23,461 nucleotides of DNA from an uncultured Hyphomicrobiales bacterium (lineage in GTDB: Bacteria; Pseudomonadota; Alphaproteobacteria; Rhizobiales; Rhizobiaceae), in NCBI GenBank assembly GCA_943914405.1, contig CALUBX010000031.1, positions 1 through 23,461 of the forward strand. The letters are read 5' to 3'. Positions 8,108-14,699 of this stretch are shown piece after piece. How positions within the stretch are numbered: the first letter of the stretch is position 1; each line of letters begins with the position of its first letter. The translations under genes and the position numbers were made by a program. The notes beneath the pieces are model-generated. The model was not told the origin of the DNA and did no database searches. It was given only the letters and a program-made list of their open reading frames with translations.

Positions 8108-9130
8108 TCAACGGCGGTAGTCGATAGGCGACATAAAGCCGAGTTCGACCAGTTGGCGCGCGTTTCGGAAGGGCATCGAAACCTCGCCAGCAAGATCGAT
8201 CCCGCCGGCATTGCGCAGCTCCGACATCATGGCGGCGTAGTGTTCCGAATTGTTGTAGTGCTGCTTTCCCTCCGCAGCCTCGGCGATCTTGTCGCGGTAG
8301 TTCGTGAAGAACTTGAAGTGCAGAAGGATGCCCCACGTCGAGCCAAAATTGCGGCCATAGGGCAGAGGTTGGTGGAGGCTGCTGCCGAAGCAGCAGGCAT
8401 CATCCCAATAGATCAAGGGATACTTGATCAGCTGGTTCTCTTCGCCGAAGCGGCGGCGTCTCGGACCTCCCCGGATGCTGATGCCGCGCCGCTCGGCGCT
8501 GCAGCTGTAGCCACTCCCATCGAAGAGGTTGGAATAATCCCAGGGCACGCCGCTCTCGGACACAGTTTGCGGACTGTCGGGACCTGGATACATATCCAGC
8601 ATGGGCGAAGGCAGTCTCTTCTCCCCCCGCGCCTCGAGTTCCAGAATCAGCGCCGGAAGACGCACTCGCTCCCACGCGTCATAGAGAAGCAGCTCGTCCG
8701 AATCTACGTTGAGGTACCAGCGGCCGACGCCGTAGCGACGAAACAGATGCTCCCGCCAATTGCGCCCGCGCCTTGCCTGACCGAAGCGGATCGGGGAGGT
8801 CCAGATATCCACATCCGCCTGGTCCTGCAGCAACTCCCGTGTGCCGTCTCCCGACACGTCGTCGACGCAGATGAAGCGGGTGACGCCAAGAGCCCTGTAG
8901 TGACGAAGAAAGTATGGCAGGATCGCCATGTCGTTGTGGGTGATGAACACCAAGGGAAGATCCTGAGGTGCCAGCGCCCGGAACGGTTTGAGCGGCTGGA
9001 GCTCAACCGGCTCCCGATTTCGTTTTTCCCGCCGCGTGATTCGCACGGTCTCGTACCAGGTCCGCAACCTGGACAGAACATCCCGCCGGAAATCGGGAAC
9101 CTCGCCGTGAAAGGGATAGTCCAAGAGCAC
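8108..9130 (-). CDS. Family 2 glycosyltransferase (Glyco_tranf_2_4 type)
   Basis: A 340-residue protein. After about 55 variable residues, LPLVFITHNDMAILPYFLRH starts a GT-A fold, followed by YRALGVTRFICVDDVSGDGT (the first nucleotide-sugar-binding strand and DDxSxDGT loop) and the metal-binding YLNVDSDELLLYD segment with D143-S-D145. The later PSPMLDMYP and the RRRRFGEENQLIKYPLIYW region are typical of the Glyco_tranf_2_4 subfamily. The start is GTG 9130; the frame closes 36 bases further upstream with no ATG, and the ribosome site is weak. This is the first gene of a three-gene minus-strand unit with the capsular-type transferase and the CatB-like acetyltransferase. The sugar substrate cannot be inferred. 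Confidence 0.85.
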   Translation of the reverse strand: MLLDYPFHGEVPDFRRDVLSRLRTWYETVRITRREKRNREPVELQPLKPFRALAPQDLPLVFITHNDMAILPYFLRHYRALGVTRFICVDDVSGDGTRELLQDQADVDIWTSPIRFGQARRGRNWREHLFRRYGVGRWYLNVDSDELLLYDAWERVRLPALILELEARGEKRLPSPMLDMYPGPDSPQTVSESGVPWDYSNLFDGSGYSCSAERRGISIRGGPRRRRFGEENQLIKYPLIYWDDACCFGSSLHQPLPYGRNFGSTWGILLHFKFFTNYRDKIAEAAEGKQHYNNSEHYAAMMSELRNAGGIDLAGEVSMPFRNARQLVELGFMSPIDYRR

Positions 9131-9283
9131 ACCTGAAGCAATATTCGTAAGCCGCCATGCTTCTTAGTGTCTTTCACAGCGAATTGAAATCGTCCTGCGA
9201 CACGGCGAGCGGGGGGGAGATTTACACGGTCCGCGCATCTGATAAGTCAGCAGGCAGATAAGAACGGCCGATCGGAGTCATTT

Positions 9284-9802
9284 ATGGAACTGACCGAAAC
9301 CACTGCCCGCTGGAGCACCGCTACCCCGCTGGCGGCGCTCGTCACGGTCGGCATGGCCGTGACCGTCGGATCCGCCCTCGCCTTCCAATATATCGGCGGC
9401 TACATGCCCTGCCATCTCTGCCTGCTGGAGCGGCAACCCTATTACTACGGTATCCCAATCGGGGTGGCTGCAGTGATCGCAAGCCTCTTTAGGCTTCCTT
9501 CCTGGATCCCGCGCACGCTTCTCATCATCATCGGCGTGATGATGCTGGTCGGGGCCGGCATGGGCATCTACCATTCCGGTGTCGAGTGGGGATTCTGGGC
9601 CGGACCGTCCAGCTGCACCAGCACGCCGGGCGCGACTACCACAAGTGCCGGCGATCTCTTGTCGTCGCTCAATATGGTCCACGGACCCCAATGCGACCAG
9701 GCAGCCCTTCGCATTCTTGGGCTTTCCATGGCAGGGTGGAATGCAGTCGCAAGCTTGGTTCTCGCGGCGATTGCGTTTGCGGGCGCGAAAAGGGCTGCCT
9801 GA
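9284..9802 (+). CDS. DsbB-family disulfide bond formation protein
   Basis: A 172-residue inner-membrane protein with four predicted helices (about residues 17-37, 54-70, 77-97 and 145-167). The first periplasmic loop carries the redox pair C43-HL-C46 in GGYMPCHLCLLERQPYYYG. The second loop carries C111 and C137, matching the two cysteine pairs of DsbB. The family reoxidises DsbA-type thiol oxidases and passes the electrons to quinone. GGAG lies 6 bases before ATG 9284. The gene stands alone: it is divergent from the glycosyltransferase unit across 153 bp, where I see no confident promoter, and convergent with the HNH gene at 26 bp. All key cysteines are present. Confidence 0.93.
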   Translation: MELTETTARWSTATPLAALVTVGMAVTVGSALAFQYIGGYMPCHLCLLERQPYYYGIPIGVAAVIASLFRLPSWIPRTLLIIIGVMMLVGAGMGIYHSGVEWGFWAGPSSCTSTPGATTTSAGDLLSSLNMVHGPQCDQAALRILGLSMAGWNAVASLVLAAIAFAGAKRAA

Positions 9803-9828
9803 GCGGCTCTTGCAGAGCGGCGAGTAAC

Positions 9829-10386
9829 TTACGGCTGCAGCTCGCTGTCCCAGTACAGATAGTCCATCCAGCTCTCGTGCAGATAATTCGGCGGAAAGAG
9901 CCTGCCGTTATTGTGCAGATCCTGCACCGTCGGCTGGTAGGGATGCTGGTGGGGGAACATCCCTGCCTGCTTGGGAAGCTTGCTGCCCTTCCTCAAGTTG
10001 CAGGGGGAGCAGGCCGCCACAACATTCTCCCAGGTCGTCTCGCCACCATGGGCGCGAGGAATGACGTGATCAAAGGTCAGGTCGTCCCGGCTTCCGCAGT
10101 ATTGGCACTCGAATTTGTCGCGAAGGAAGACATTGAAGCGAGTAAAGGCGGGGTTTCGGGTCGGCTGTACATAGGTCTTGAGGCTGACGACGCTCGGCAG
10201 TTTCATGGAGAAACTGGGGGAACACACCGAATGCTCGTATTCCGCAATGATGTTTACGCGATCAAGAAAAACCGCCTTGATCGCGTCCTGCCAGGACCAT
10301 AGCGACAAGGGATAATAACTCAGCGGCCGGTAGTCAGCGTTCAGGACGAGCGCCGGCAGGGCCTGCGGGGAGACTGCAATCGTCAA
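9829..10386 (-). CDS. HNH endonuclease
   Basis: A 185-residue protein whose C-terminal half is a zinc-supported HNH fold: C94-QY-C97, the DDLTFDHVIPRAHGG core with D106 and H107, N121, then C126-SP-C129-N130. The N-terminal 75 residues (beginning LPALVLNADYRPLSYYPLS) are conserved in a widespread alphaproteobacterial HNH family of unknown biological role. The start is a TTG at 10386: no in-frame ATG exists before the upstream stop at 10396-10398, and AGGAG (10393-10397) stands 6 bases before the TTG. No methyltransferase or other restriction partner is nearby, so I would not call it a restriction enzyme. A promoter-like pair lies just upstream. Confidence 0.9.
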   Translation of the reverse strand: MTIAVSPQALPALVLNADYRPLSYYPLSLWSWQDAIKAVFLDRVNIIAEYEHSVCSPSFSMKLPSVVSLKTYVQPTRNPAFTRFNVFLRDKFECQYCGSRDDLTFDHVIPRAHGGETTWENVVAACSPCNLRKGSKLPKQAGMFPHQHPYQPTVQDLHNNGRLFPPNYLHESWMDYLYWDSELQP

Positions 10387-10392
10387 GTGACG

Positions 10393-10397
10393 CTCCT
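10393..10397 (-). promoter_or_regulatory. Shine-Dalgarno site fixing a TTG start of the HNH gene
   Basis: On the minus strand AGGAG precedes the TTG at 10384-10386 by 6 bases. This is the only usable start before the in-frame stop codon TAG, which overlaps the ribosome site itself. Confidence 0.75.
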
Positions 10398-10422
10398 ACC
10401 CGATTCGGCATCTGTGCCTTCT

Positions 10423-10452
10423 ATATTAGGTCTGTTGTTACAGCATTGTGAA
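10423..10452 (-). promoter_or_regulatory. Putative promoter of the HNH endonuclease gene
   Basis: Read on the minus strand, TTCACA (10447-10452) and TAATAT (10423-10428) are 18 bases apart. Each matches the sigma-70 consensus at most positions. Initiation near 10416 would leave a leader of about 30 nt before the TTG start. It is the best promoter match I found in the window. Confidence 0.5.
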
Positions 10453-10487
10453 GCCCAATTAAGACGGTAATACAGGACGATGAATCA

Positions 10488-11129
10488 TCAGCCCATCGGT
10501 GCGACCTCGCGCCGCACTTCGGCGGCATAATAGGCCCAGAAAAGACGAGCGGCGACTGAGCGCCACGGGCTCCACATCTCGGCCATGGCAGCCAGTTCCC
10601 GCGGCTCCGGGCGCCCCCCGAGTGCGAGGCCGTGGGCGACGGCCGCGCGCAAAGCCACATCGCCGACCGGAAAGATGTCCGGGTGGCCGGCACAGAACAT
10701 CAAATAGACCTCGGCCGTCCACGGCCCGATGCCGCGAAGCGATGTGAGTTGGCGCACGGCTTCCGCACTGCCCAGCGCGCAGACGCCATCGAGATCGATG
10801 CTCTCGTCGATCACCGCCTCGGCCAAGACGCGAAGGGTCGACGCTTTCGCACGCGACAATCCGAAGCTTGCCACCACCTCGGGCGCAAGGGACGCATAGC
10901 CGATGGCGGTGACCGGCCCGCACGCTTCGATGCGTCGCCAGATCGCTTCGGCGCTCGCTCTGGAGACCACCTGCGAGACGACGATGGAGGCAAGGCCGGC
11001 AAAGCCAGGCTGGCTGAGCCGCAGCGGAAGCGGTCCCGCGGCCTGCGCGAGCGGGGCAAGACGCGGGTCAAGTGCGACCAGGACTTCGAGCCCTGCCTCA
11101 ACGTCTGAAAGGTTCTGGATGATCCTCAA
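10488..11129 (-). CDS. DNA-3-methyladenine glycosylase II (AlkA-type, HhH-GPD family)
   Basis: A 213-residue base-excision repair enzyme that removes alkylated purines. The helix-hairpin-helix LTSLRGIGPWTAEVYLMF lies at about residues 128-145, and the catalytic aspartate is D157 in FPVGDVAL. The upstream PLRLSQPGFAGLASIVVSQ segment is typical of the family. The protein lacks the extra N-terminal domain of E. coli AlkA and the iron-sulfur cysteines of MutY/Nth, as is usual for the short alphaproteobacterial form. The frame stays open to 11222, but I start at TTG 11129: GGGAG (11136-11140) is 6 bases before it and the protein then begins with the expected (M)RII. This start also leaves a clean gap to the divergent gluQ gene. 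Confidence 0.9.
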   Translation of the reverse strand: MRIIQNLSDVEAGLEVLVALDPRLAPLAQAAGPLPLRLSQPGFAGLASIVVSQVVSRASAEAIWRRIEACGPVTAIGYASLAPEVVASFGLSRAKASTLRVLAEAVIDESIDLDGVCALGSAEAVRQLTSLRGIGPWTAEVYLMFCAGHPDIFPVGDVALRAAVAHGLALGGRPEPRELAAMAEMWSPWRSVAARLFWAYYAAEVRREVAPMG

Positions 11130-11135
11130 CCGCGT

Positions 11136-11140
11136 CTCCC
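11136..11140 (-). promoter_or_regulatory. Shine-Dalgarno site fixing a TTG start of the DNA glycosylase
   Basis: On the minus strand GGGAG is followed after 6 bases by TTG (11127-11129). Longer starts would run into the divergent gluQ coding region and would add residues unlike the family. Confidence 0.7.
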
Positions 11141-11176
11141 GCTGGTCGTCTTGCCAAATGCATGCCAGAAGGGGCC

Positions 11177-12058
11177 ATGCCGTTCCCGTTTCGAGATAAA
11201 CCAGTCTTCCGGTTTGCGCCAAGCCCGAATGGCATGCTCCATCTCGGCCACGCCCTTTCAGCCCTCCTCAATCATGACATGGCCAAGGAGGCGGGAGGCC
11301 GCTTCCTGCTGCGCATCGAGGATATCGACACGGCACGCTGCACACCGGCTTTCGAGGCCTCCATCTATGAGGACCTGTCCTGGCTTGGCCTCGATTGGGA
11401 ACAGCCGGTGCGCCGCCAATCGGAACATGTCGATTTCTACCAGCAAGCTCTGGATCGCCTAACCGACATGGGCGTGATCTACCCGGCCTTCATGACCCGC
11501 GGTGAGGTCAGGGCCCGCGTCGTGGCTGCCGAGGCTAGAGGCCTCTCATGGCCGCGCGATCCCGACGGATCTCCGCATTACCCGGAAGATGACCGGAATC
11601 GGAGCGATGCGGAGCGGCGTAAGCTGATCGATAGCGGGATTCGGTACGCGTTACGGCTCGACACGGCAAAAGCCTTGCAACGCGCGGGGCAGCCGATCTT
11701 CTGGACCGAAACCGGCGACAGCCAACACGGCCTCGTCACGGCCGACCCGTCCGCCTGGGGCGATGTCATCCTCTCTCGGTCCGACGCCGCTTCCAGCTAT
11801 CATCTCTCGGTGACCCTGGACGATGCGGCGCAGGGCGTGACCCACGTAGTCCGTGGGTTGGACCTCTTCCAGGCCACATCTGTGCACAGGCTCCTGCAGG
11901 TCCTTCTCGGCCTGGCGGAGCCGCGATACCACCATCACCGCCTCATCCTCGGGCTGGACGGCCGCAAACTGTCCAAGAGCGAGGGATCAACGGGACTCGC
12001 TGCTCTTCGCCACCAGGGGCTCACGCCGATCGACATCCGACGCCTCGCTGGACTTTAG
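11177..12058 (+). CDS. gluQ: Glutamyl-Q tRNA(Asp) synthetase
   Basis: A truncated GluRS paralogue of 293 residues that attaches glutamate to queuosine at the wobble position of tRNA(Asp). The class-I signatures are present: FRFAPSPNGMLHLGHALSAL with HLGH at 22-25, LLRIEDIDTARC, and the KLSKS version of KMSKS at 264-268. The anticodon-binding domain of GluRS is absent, which defines this family. The cysteines of the zinc site known in the E. coli enzyme are missing: the only cysteine is C55. Start choice: ATG 11177 has AGAAGG close upstream; an in-frame ATG at 11162 would add five residues but has no ribosome site. The 3' end overlaps the convergent YihY gene by 72 bp. Confidence 0.93.
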   Translation: MPFPFRDKPVFRFAPSPNGMLHLGHALSALLNHDMAKEAGGRFLLRIEDIDTARCTPAFEASIYEDLSWLGLDWEQPVRRQSEHVDFYQQALDRLTDMGVIYPAFMTRGEVRARVVAAEARGLSWPRDPDGSPHYPEDDRNRSDAERRKLIDSGIRYALRLDTAKALQRAGQPIFWTETGDSQHGLVTADPSAWGDVILSRSDAASSYHLSVTLDDAAQGVTHVVRGLDLFQATSVHRLLQVLLGLAEPRYHHHRLILGLDGRKLSKSEGSTGLAALRHQGLTPIDIRRLAGL

Positions 12059-12967
12059 GGCCTGCTGGTTCTTGTCGCGCTGCCGCCTTTCCCGCCGGAA
12101 GCGCGAGAACACGGAATAGATGCGGTACTTCATCAGCGCCGCGTTGAGTTCCGCCCCCAGCATAAAGATGACGCCGACCATATAGAGAAAGACCAGCACG
12201 ATCATGATCGACGCCAGGCCCGCATAGGTCGCGGCATAGTTGGCGAAAGTGGAGAGATAGGCGGCGAAGCCGAACCCGAAGGCTGTCCACAGGATGATGG
12301 TCATCAGAACGCCGGGCAGGATGTCGATGATCCGACGTTTGCCCGCGGGCAGCCACTTGTGGGAGAGCAGGAGCCCGATCATCAAAAGCAGCGCCGTACC
12401 GACCAGCCCCCAATTGGCGGCCGCGTTAAGGTCGGAGATCAGCCACGGAAAGCGCGTTTCGGCAAAACGCAGCGCCACCGGCACCACCACGAGCAGGATG
12501 CTGATGACCGCGAAGATGATGACCGCCACGATCACATAGCCAAGGCTGGCGAGCCGCGTCACGTACCAGGGCCTGTGTTCGGTCACCCGGTAGGCGCGGT
12601 TGAGGGAGATGCGGAGCGCTTCCACCCCGTTGGATGCAAAATAGGCGGCGGCGAGAACCGACACCGTCAGCAGCCCGCCGCGCGGGATCAACAGGACGCG
12701 TTGGATTTCGGAAGCGATTGGCTCGGCGATATCGGCAGGCCACGCGTCGAACAGCAGATGCACTGCCGTCGCCGAGAACCCTCCTGCGCCGAGGAAACCG
12801 GCCAGTGCCGTGCCAAATATCAGAAACGGGAACAGCGCGAGCAGGCCCGAGAGGGCCACATGGCTCGCCATGGCCCAGCCATCGTCCTCGGTGAAATGCC
12901 AGTACGCATCCCACAAGACCTTGAAGGCCAATCTGTGCCATCGGACGGGAGCTTGTGGTTCAGGCAA
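11987..12967 (-). CDS. YihY/BrkB-family membrane protein
   Basis: About 326 residues with roughly six transmembrane helices. The family pattern is clear: WDAYWHFTEDDGWAMASHVA, LALFPFLIFGTALAGFLG, YFASNGVEALRISLNRAYRV, then four hydrophobic segments ending in IFMLGAELNAALM. The basic tail (FRRERRQRDKNQQ) should be cytoplasmic. The family was once labelled ribonuclease BN in error; its function is unknown. I prefer the TTG start at 12967, with GGAG 6 bases upstream (12974-12977), over ATG 13012, which has no ribosome site and would abut the divergent SDR gene. Two other genes in this window also begin with well-supported TTG codons. The tail overlaps gluQ by 72 bp on the opposite strand. Confidence 0.87.
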   Translation of the reverse strand: MPEPQAPVRWHRLAFKVLWDAYWHFTEDDGWAMASHVALSGLLALFPFLIFGTALAGFLGAGGFSATAVHLLFDAWPADIAEPIASEIQRVLLIPRGGLLTVSVLAAAYFASNGVEALRISLNRAYRVTEHRPWYVTRLASLGYVIVAVIIFAVISILLVVVPVALRFAETRFPWLISDLNAAANWGLVGTALLLMIGLLLSHKWLPAGKRRIIDILPGVLMTIILWTAFGFGFAAYLSTFANYAATYAGLASIMIVLVFLYMVGVIFMLGAELNAALMKYRIYSVFSRFRRERRQRDKNQQALKSSEASDVDRREPLVAKSSESR

Positions 12968-13037
12968 TGGCGACTCCGTTGTGGCCTTGCGCGAAATATG
13001 GGAGGTACCCATGCACTTGTACAGGGAGCCTCGCGGA

Positions 13038-13871
13038 ATGGCGCAAGAAAGAACGATCATCGTCACCGGCTGTTCCTCCGGCATCGGAGCCCATTGCACC
13101 CGCGCGCTGAAGCGGGATGGCTGGCGGGTCTTTGCCACAGTCAGAAGGCAGGAAGATCTGGCCGGGCTCGAAGCCGACGGCGTCGAGGCCCTTCTGATGG
13201 ACTACACCCGCGCGGACACGATCTCGGCGCTGGTCGAGACTGTCCGTGGCCGCTCGGGCGGACGCATCGATGCGCTGTTCAACAACGGCGCCTACGGGCA
13301 GCCGGGCGCCGTGGAGGATCTGACAACCGACGTGCTGCGCGCCCAGTTCGAAGCCAACCTGTTCGGCTGGCACGAGCTGACGCGGCAGGTCATCCCCATC
13401 ATGCGCGCCCAGGGCCATGGCCGGATCGTCAACTGCTCCTCCATCCTCGGTCTTCTTCCCTATCGTTTCCGCGGCGCCTACACCGCCTCGAAATATGCTC
13501 TGGAGGGTTTGACCGTGACGCTGCGCATGGAACTGCAGGGCAGCGGCATCGAGGTTAGCCTGATCGAGCCCGGCCCGATCGCCTCCCGCTTCACGGCTAA
13601 CGCGCTGGCGAAGATCTACGAGCACATAGATCTGGAGAGGTCGGCGCATTCCGAAGAATATCGGCGCCAGCTGGCGAGGTTGGATGGCAGCGGCCCCGTC
13701 AATCGCCACAAGCTCGGTCCCGAGGCAGTCTACAAGGTGCTTCTCCACGCCTTGACCTCGCCTAGTCCCAAACCCCATTATCTCGTCACCACGCCCGCCA
13801 AACAGGGCGCCCTCCTCAAGAGACTGCTCCCGGCCGGGCTCTTCTACAGGCTGATGCGGCGGCTGGACTGA
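13038..13871 (+). CDS. Short-chain dehydrogenase/reductase (SDR) family oxidoreductase
   Basis: A 277-residue classical SDR. The cofactor loop is TGCSSGIG (residues 10-17). The catalytic set is N107, S134 or S135, Y148 and K152 (YTASK). The usual NNAG motif reads NNGA (82-85). The PG motif after the active site (IEPGPI) is present, and the C-terminal 70 residues resemble the larger SDRs that act on lipid or steroid-like substrates; the real substrate is unknown. Start: homologues I recall begin M-x-QER, matching ATG 13038 with AGGGAG (13023-13028) upstream. An in-frame ATG at 13011 with GGGAGG 5 bases upstream would add nine residues and cannot be excluded. It is the first gene of a run with 16-, 10- and 25-bp gaps. 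Confidence 0.88.
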   Translation: MAQERTIIVTGCSSGIGAHCTRALKRDGWRVFATVRRQEDLAGLEADGVEALLMDYTRADTISALVETVRGRSGGRIDALFNNGAYGQPGAVEDLTTDVLRAQFEANLFGWHELTRQVIPIMRAQGHGRIVNCSSILGLLPYRFRGAYTASKYALEGLTVTLRMELQGSGIEVSLIEPGPIASRFTANALAKIYEHIDLERSAHSEEYRRQLARLDGSGPVNRHKLGPEAVYKVLLHALTSPSPKPHYLVTTPAKQGALLKRLLPAGLFYRLMRRLD

Positions 13872-13887
13872 AAGGCAGATATCCACA

Positions 13888-14091
13888 ATGTCGAGTTTCA
13901 CCACAGTTCTGACCCTCATCGTCATGGGGCTCGTGGTTCTTGTGCTCATCCGGGGACTGTTCAACATGTTGAAGGGCACCGACGCCAACCGGTCGAACAA
14001 GCTGATGCAGCTGCGTCTGCTCTTGCAGGCGATTGCGATCGCCCTCATCATGATTACGCTCTGGCTGACCGGCGGTGGGCGGCCAAGCTGA
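13888..14091 (+). CDS. Small twin-transmembrane protein, HIG1-domain-like
   Basis: A 67-residue protein with two hydrophobic helices (about residues 6-24 and 44-60) joined by a basic loop containing GLFNMLKGTDANRSNKLM and LRLLLQA. This loop and spacing match the HIG1 (hypoxia-induced gene 1) fold, whose mitochondrial members (HIGD1, Rcf1) associate with cytochrome oxidase and respiratory supercomplexes. Bacterial members are little studied, so a respiratory role is an inference. The gene starts 16 bp after the SDR stop and ends 10 bp before the adenosyltransferase start, so it should be cotranscribed with both. Both termini would face the same side of the inner membrane. Confidence 0.8.
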   Translation: MSSFTTVLTLIVMGLVVLVLIRGLFNMLKGTDANRSNKLMQLRLLLQAIAIALIMITLWLTGGGRPS

Positions 14092-14101
14092 TAGGCAGAC
14101 A

Positions 14102-14674
14102 ATGGTAAAGCTCAACAAGATCTACACGCGCACCGGCGACGACGGCACGACCGCTCTGGTCGCCGGCCCCCGGCGCGACAAGCACGACTTGCGCGTCGAT
14201 TCCTATGGCGAAATCGACGAGACGAACTCGGCCATCGGCATTGCGAGACTTTACACATCGGCCATGCCGGAGCTCGACGCCATGCTGCTGCGGATCCAGA
14301 ACGACCTGTTCGACCTCGGCGCCGATCTTGCGACGCCGGAAACGGGCCAGACGCCCGACTACGAGCCTCTGCGCGTGCTGGAAGCCCAGGCAGCTCGTCT
14401 GGAGGGCGAGATCGACTTGCTGAATGCGGAGCTGCAGCCGTTGAAATCCTTCGTTCTGCCTGGCGGCTCGGCGGCCGCGGCGCATCTCCACCTAGCGCGG
14501 ACCGTCGCACGGCGAGCCGAACGCGTCATGGTGGAGCTGTCGCGGGAGGAGCATGTGGGCAAGGCGGCGCTCAAATACATCAACCGCCTGTCCGACTTCC
14601 TCTTCGTTGCCGCCCGCTATGCCAATGATCGCGGCCAGGCCGATATACTGTGGGTCCCGGGTAAGCACCGATAG
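14102..14674 (+). CDS. PduO-type ATP:cob(I)alamin adenosyltransferase
   Basis: A 190-residue enzyme that moves the adenosyl group of ATP to cob(I)alamin (or cobinamide/cobyrinate precursors), forming coenzyme B12. The family N-terminal motif YTRTGDDGTTAL is at residues 8-19, SYGEIDETNS at 34-43, and the C-terminal ATP/cobalamin motif region is VARRAERVMVEL and INRLSDFLFVAARY. The protein is a cytosolic helical-bundle trimer in known relatives. I chose ATG 14102, 10 bp after the HIG1-like gene, because the family starts with M-V-K-L-N-K-I-Y; the frame remains open upstream to 14075. Genes for B12 biosynthesis are not visible around it, so it may serve cofactor recycling for a mutase or reductase encoded elsewhere. 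Confidence 0.93.
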   Translation: MVKLNKIYTRTGDDGTTALVAGPRRDKHDLRVDSYGEIDETNSAIGIARLYTSAMPELDAMLLRIQNDLFDLGADLATPETGQTPDYEPLRVLEAQAARLEGEIDLLNAELQPLKSFVLPGGSAAAAHLHLARTVARRAERVMVELSREEHVGKAALKYINRLSDFLFVAARYANDRGQADILWVPGKHR

Positions 14675-14699
14675 GCCGCACGGCGGGAGGAGGCCAGAA

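Noticed and set aside
8024..9136. 370-codon plus-strand frame across the two glycosyltransferase genes
   Set aside because: It spans the boundary of two convincing minus-strand genes and shows no motif; a shadow frame.
9806..9818. Possible terminator between dsbB and the HNH gene (GCTCT...AGAGC)
   Set aside because: A 5-bp stem with no T-run on either strand.
9586..10302. 238-codon plus-strand frame over dsbB and the HNH gene
   Set aside because: It overlaps two well-supported genes on both strands and carries no domain pattern.
9829..10386. Restriction-modification or anti-phage system around the HNH nuclease
   Set aside because: Neighbours are dsbB and a DNA repair glycosylase; there is no methyltransferase, sensor or second effector.
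11987..12967. Ribonuclease BN annotation for the YihY/BrkB-type protein
   Set aside because: That label is a historical error for this membrane family; no nuclease motif is present.
12359..13558. 399-codon plus-strand frame over the YihY and SDR genes
   Set aside because: Arg/His/Gly-rich low-information translation that is out of frame with the motif-bearing SDR and antisense to the YihY gene.
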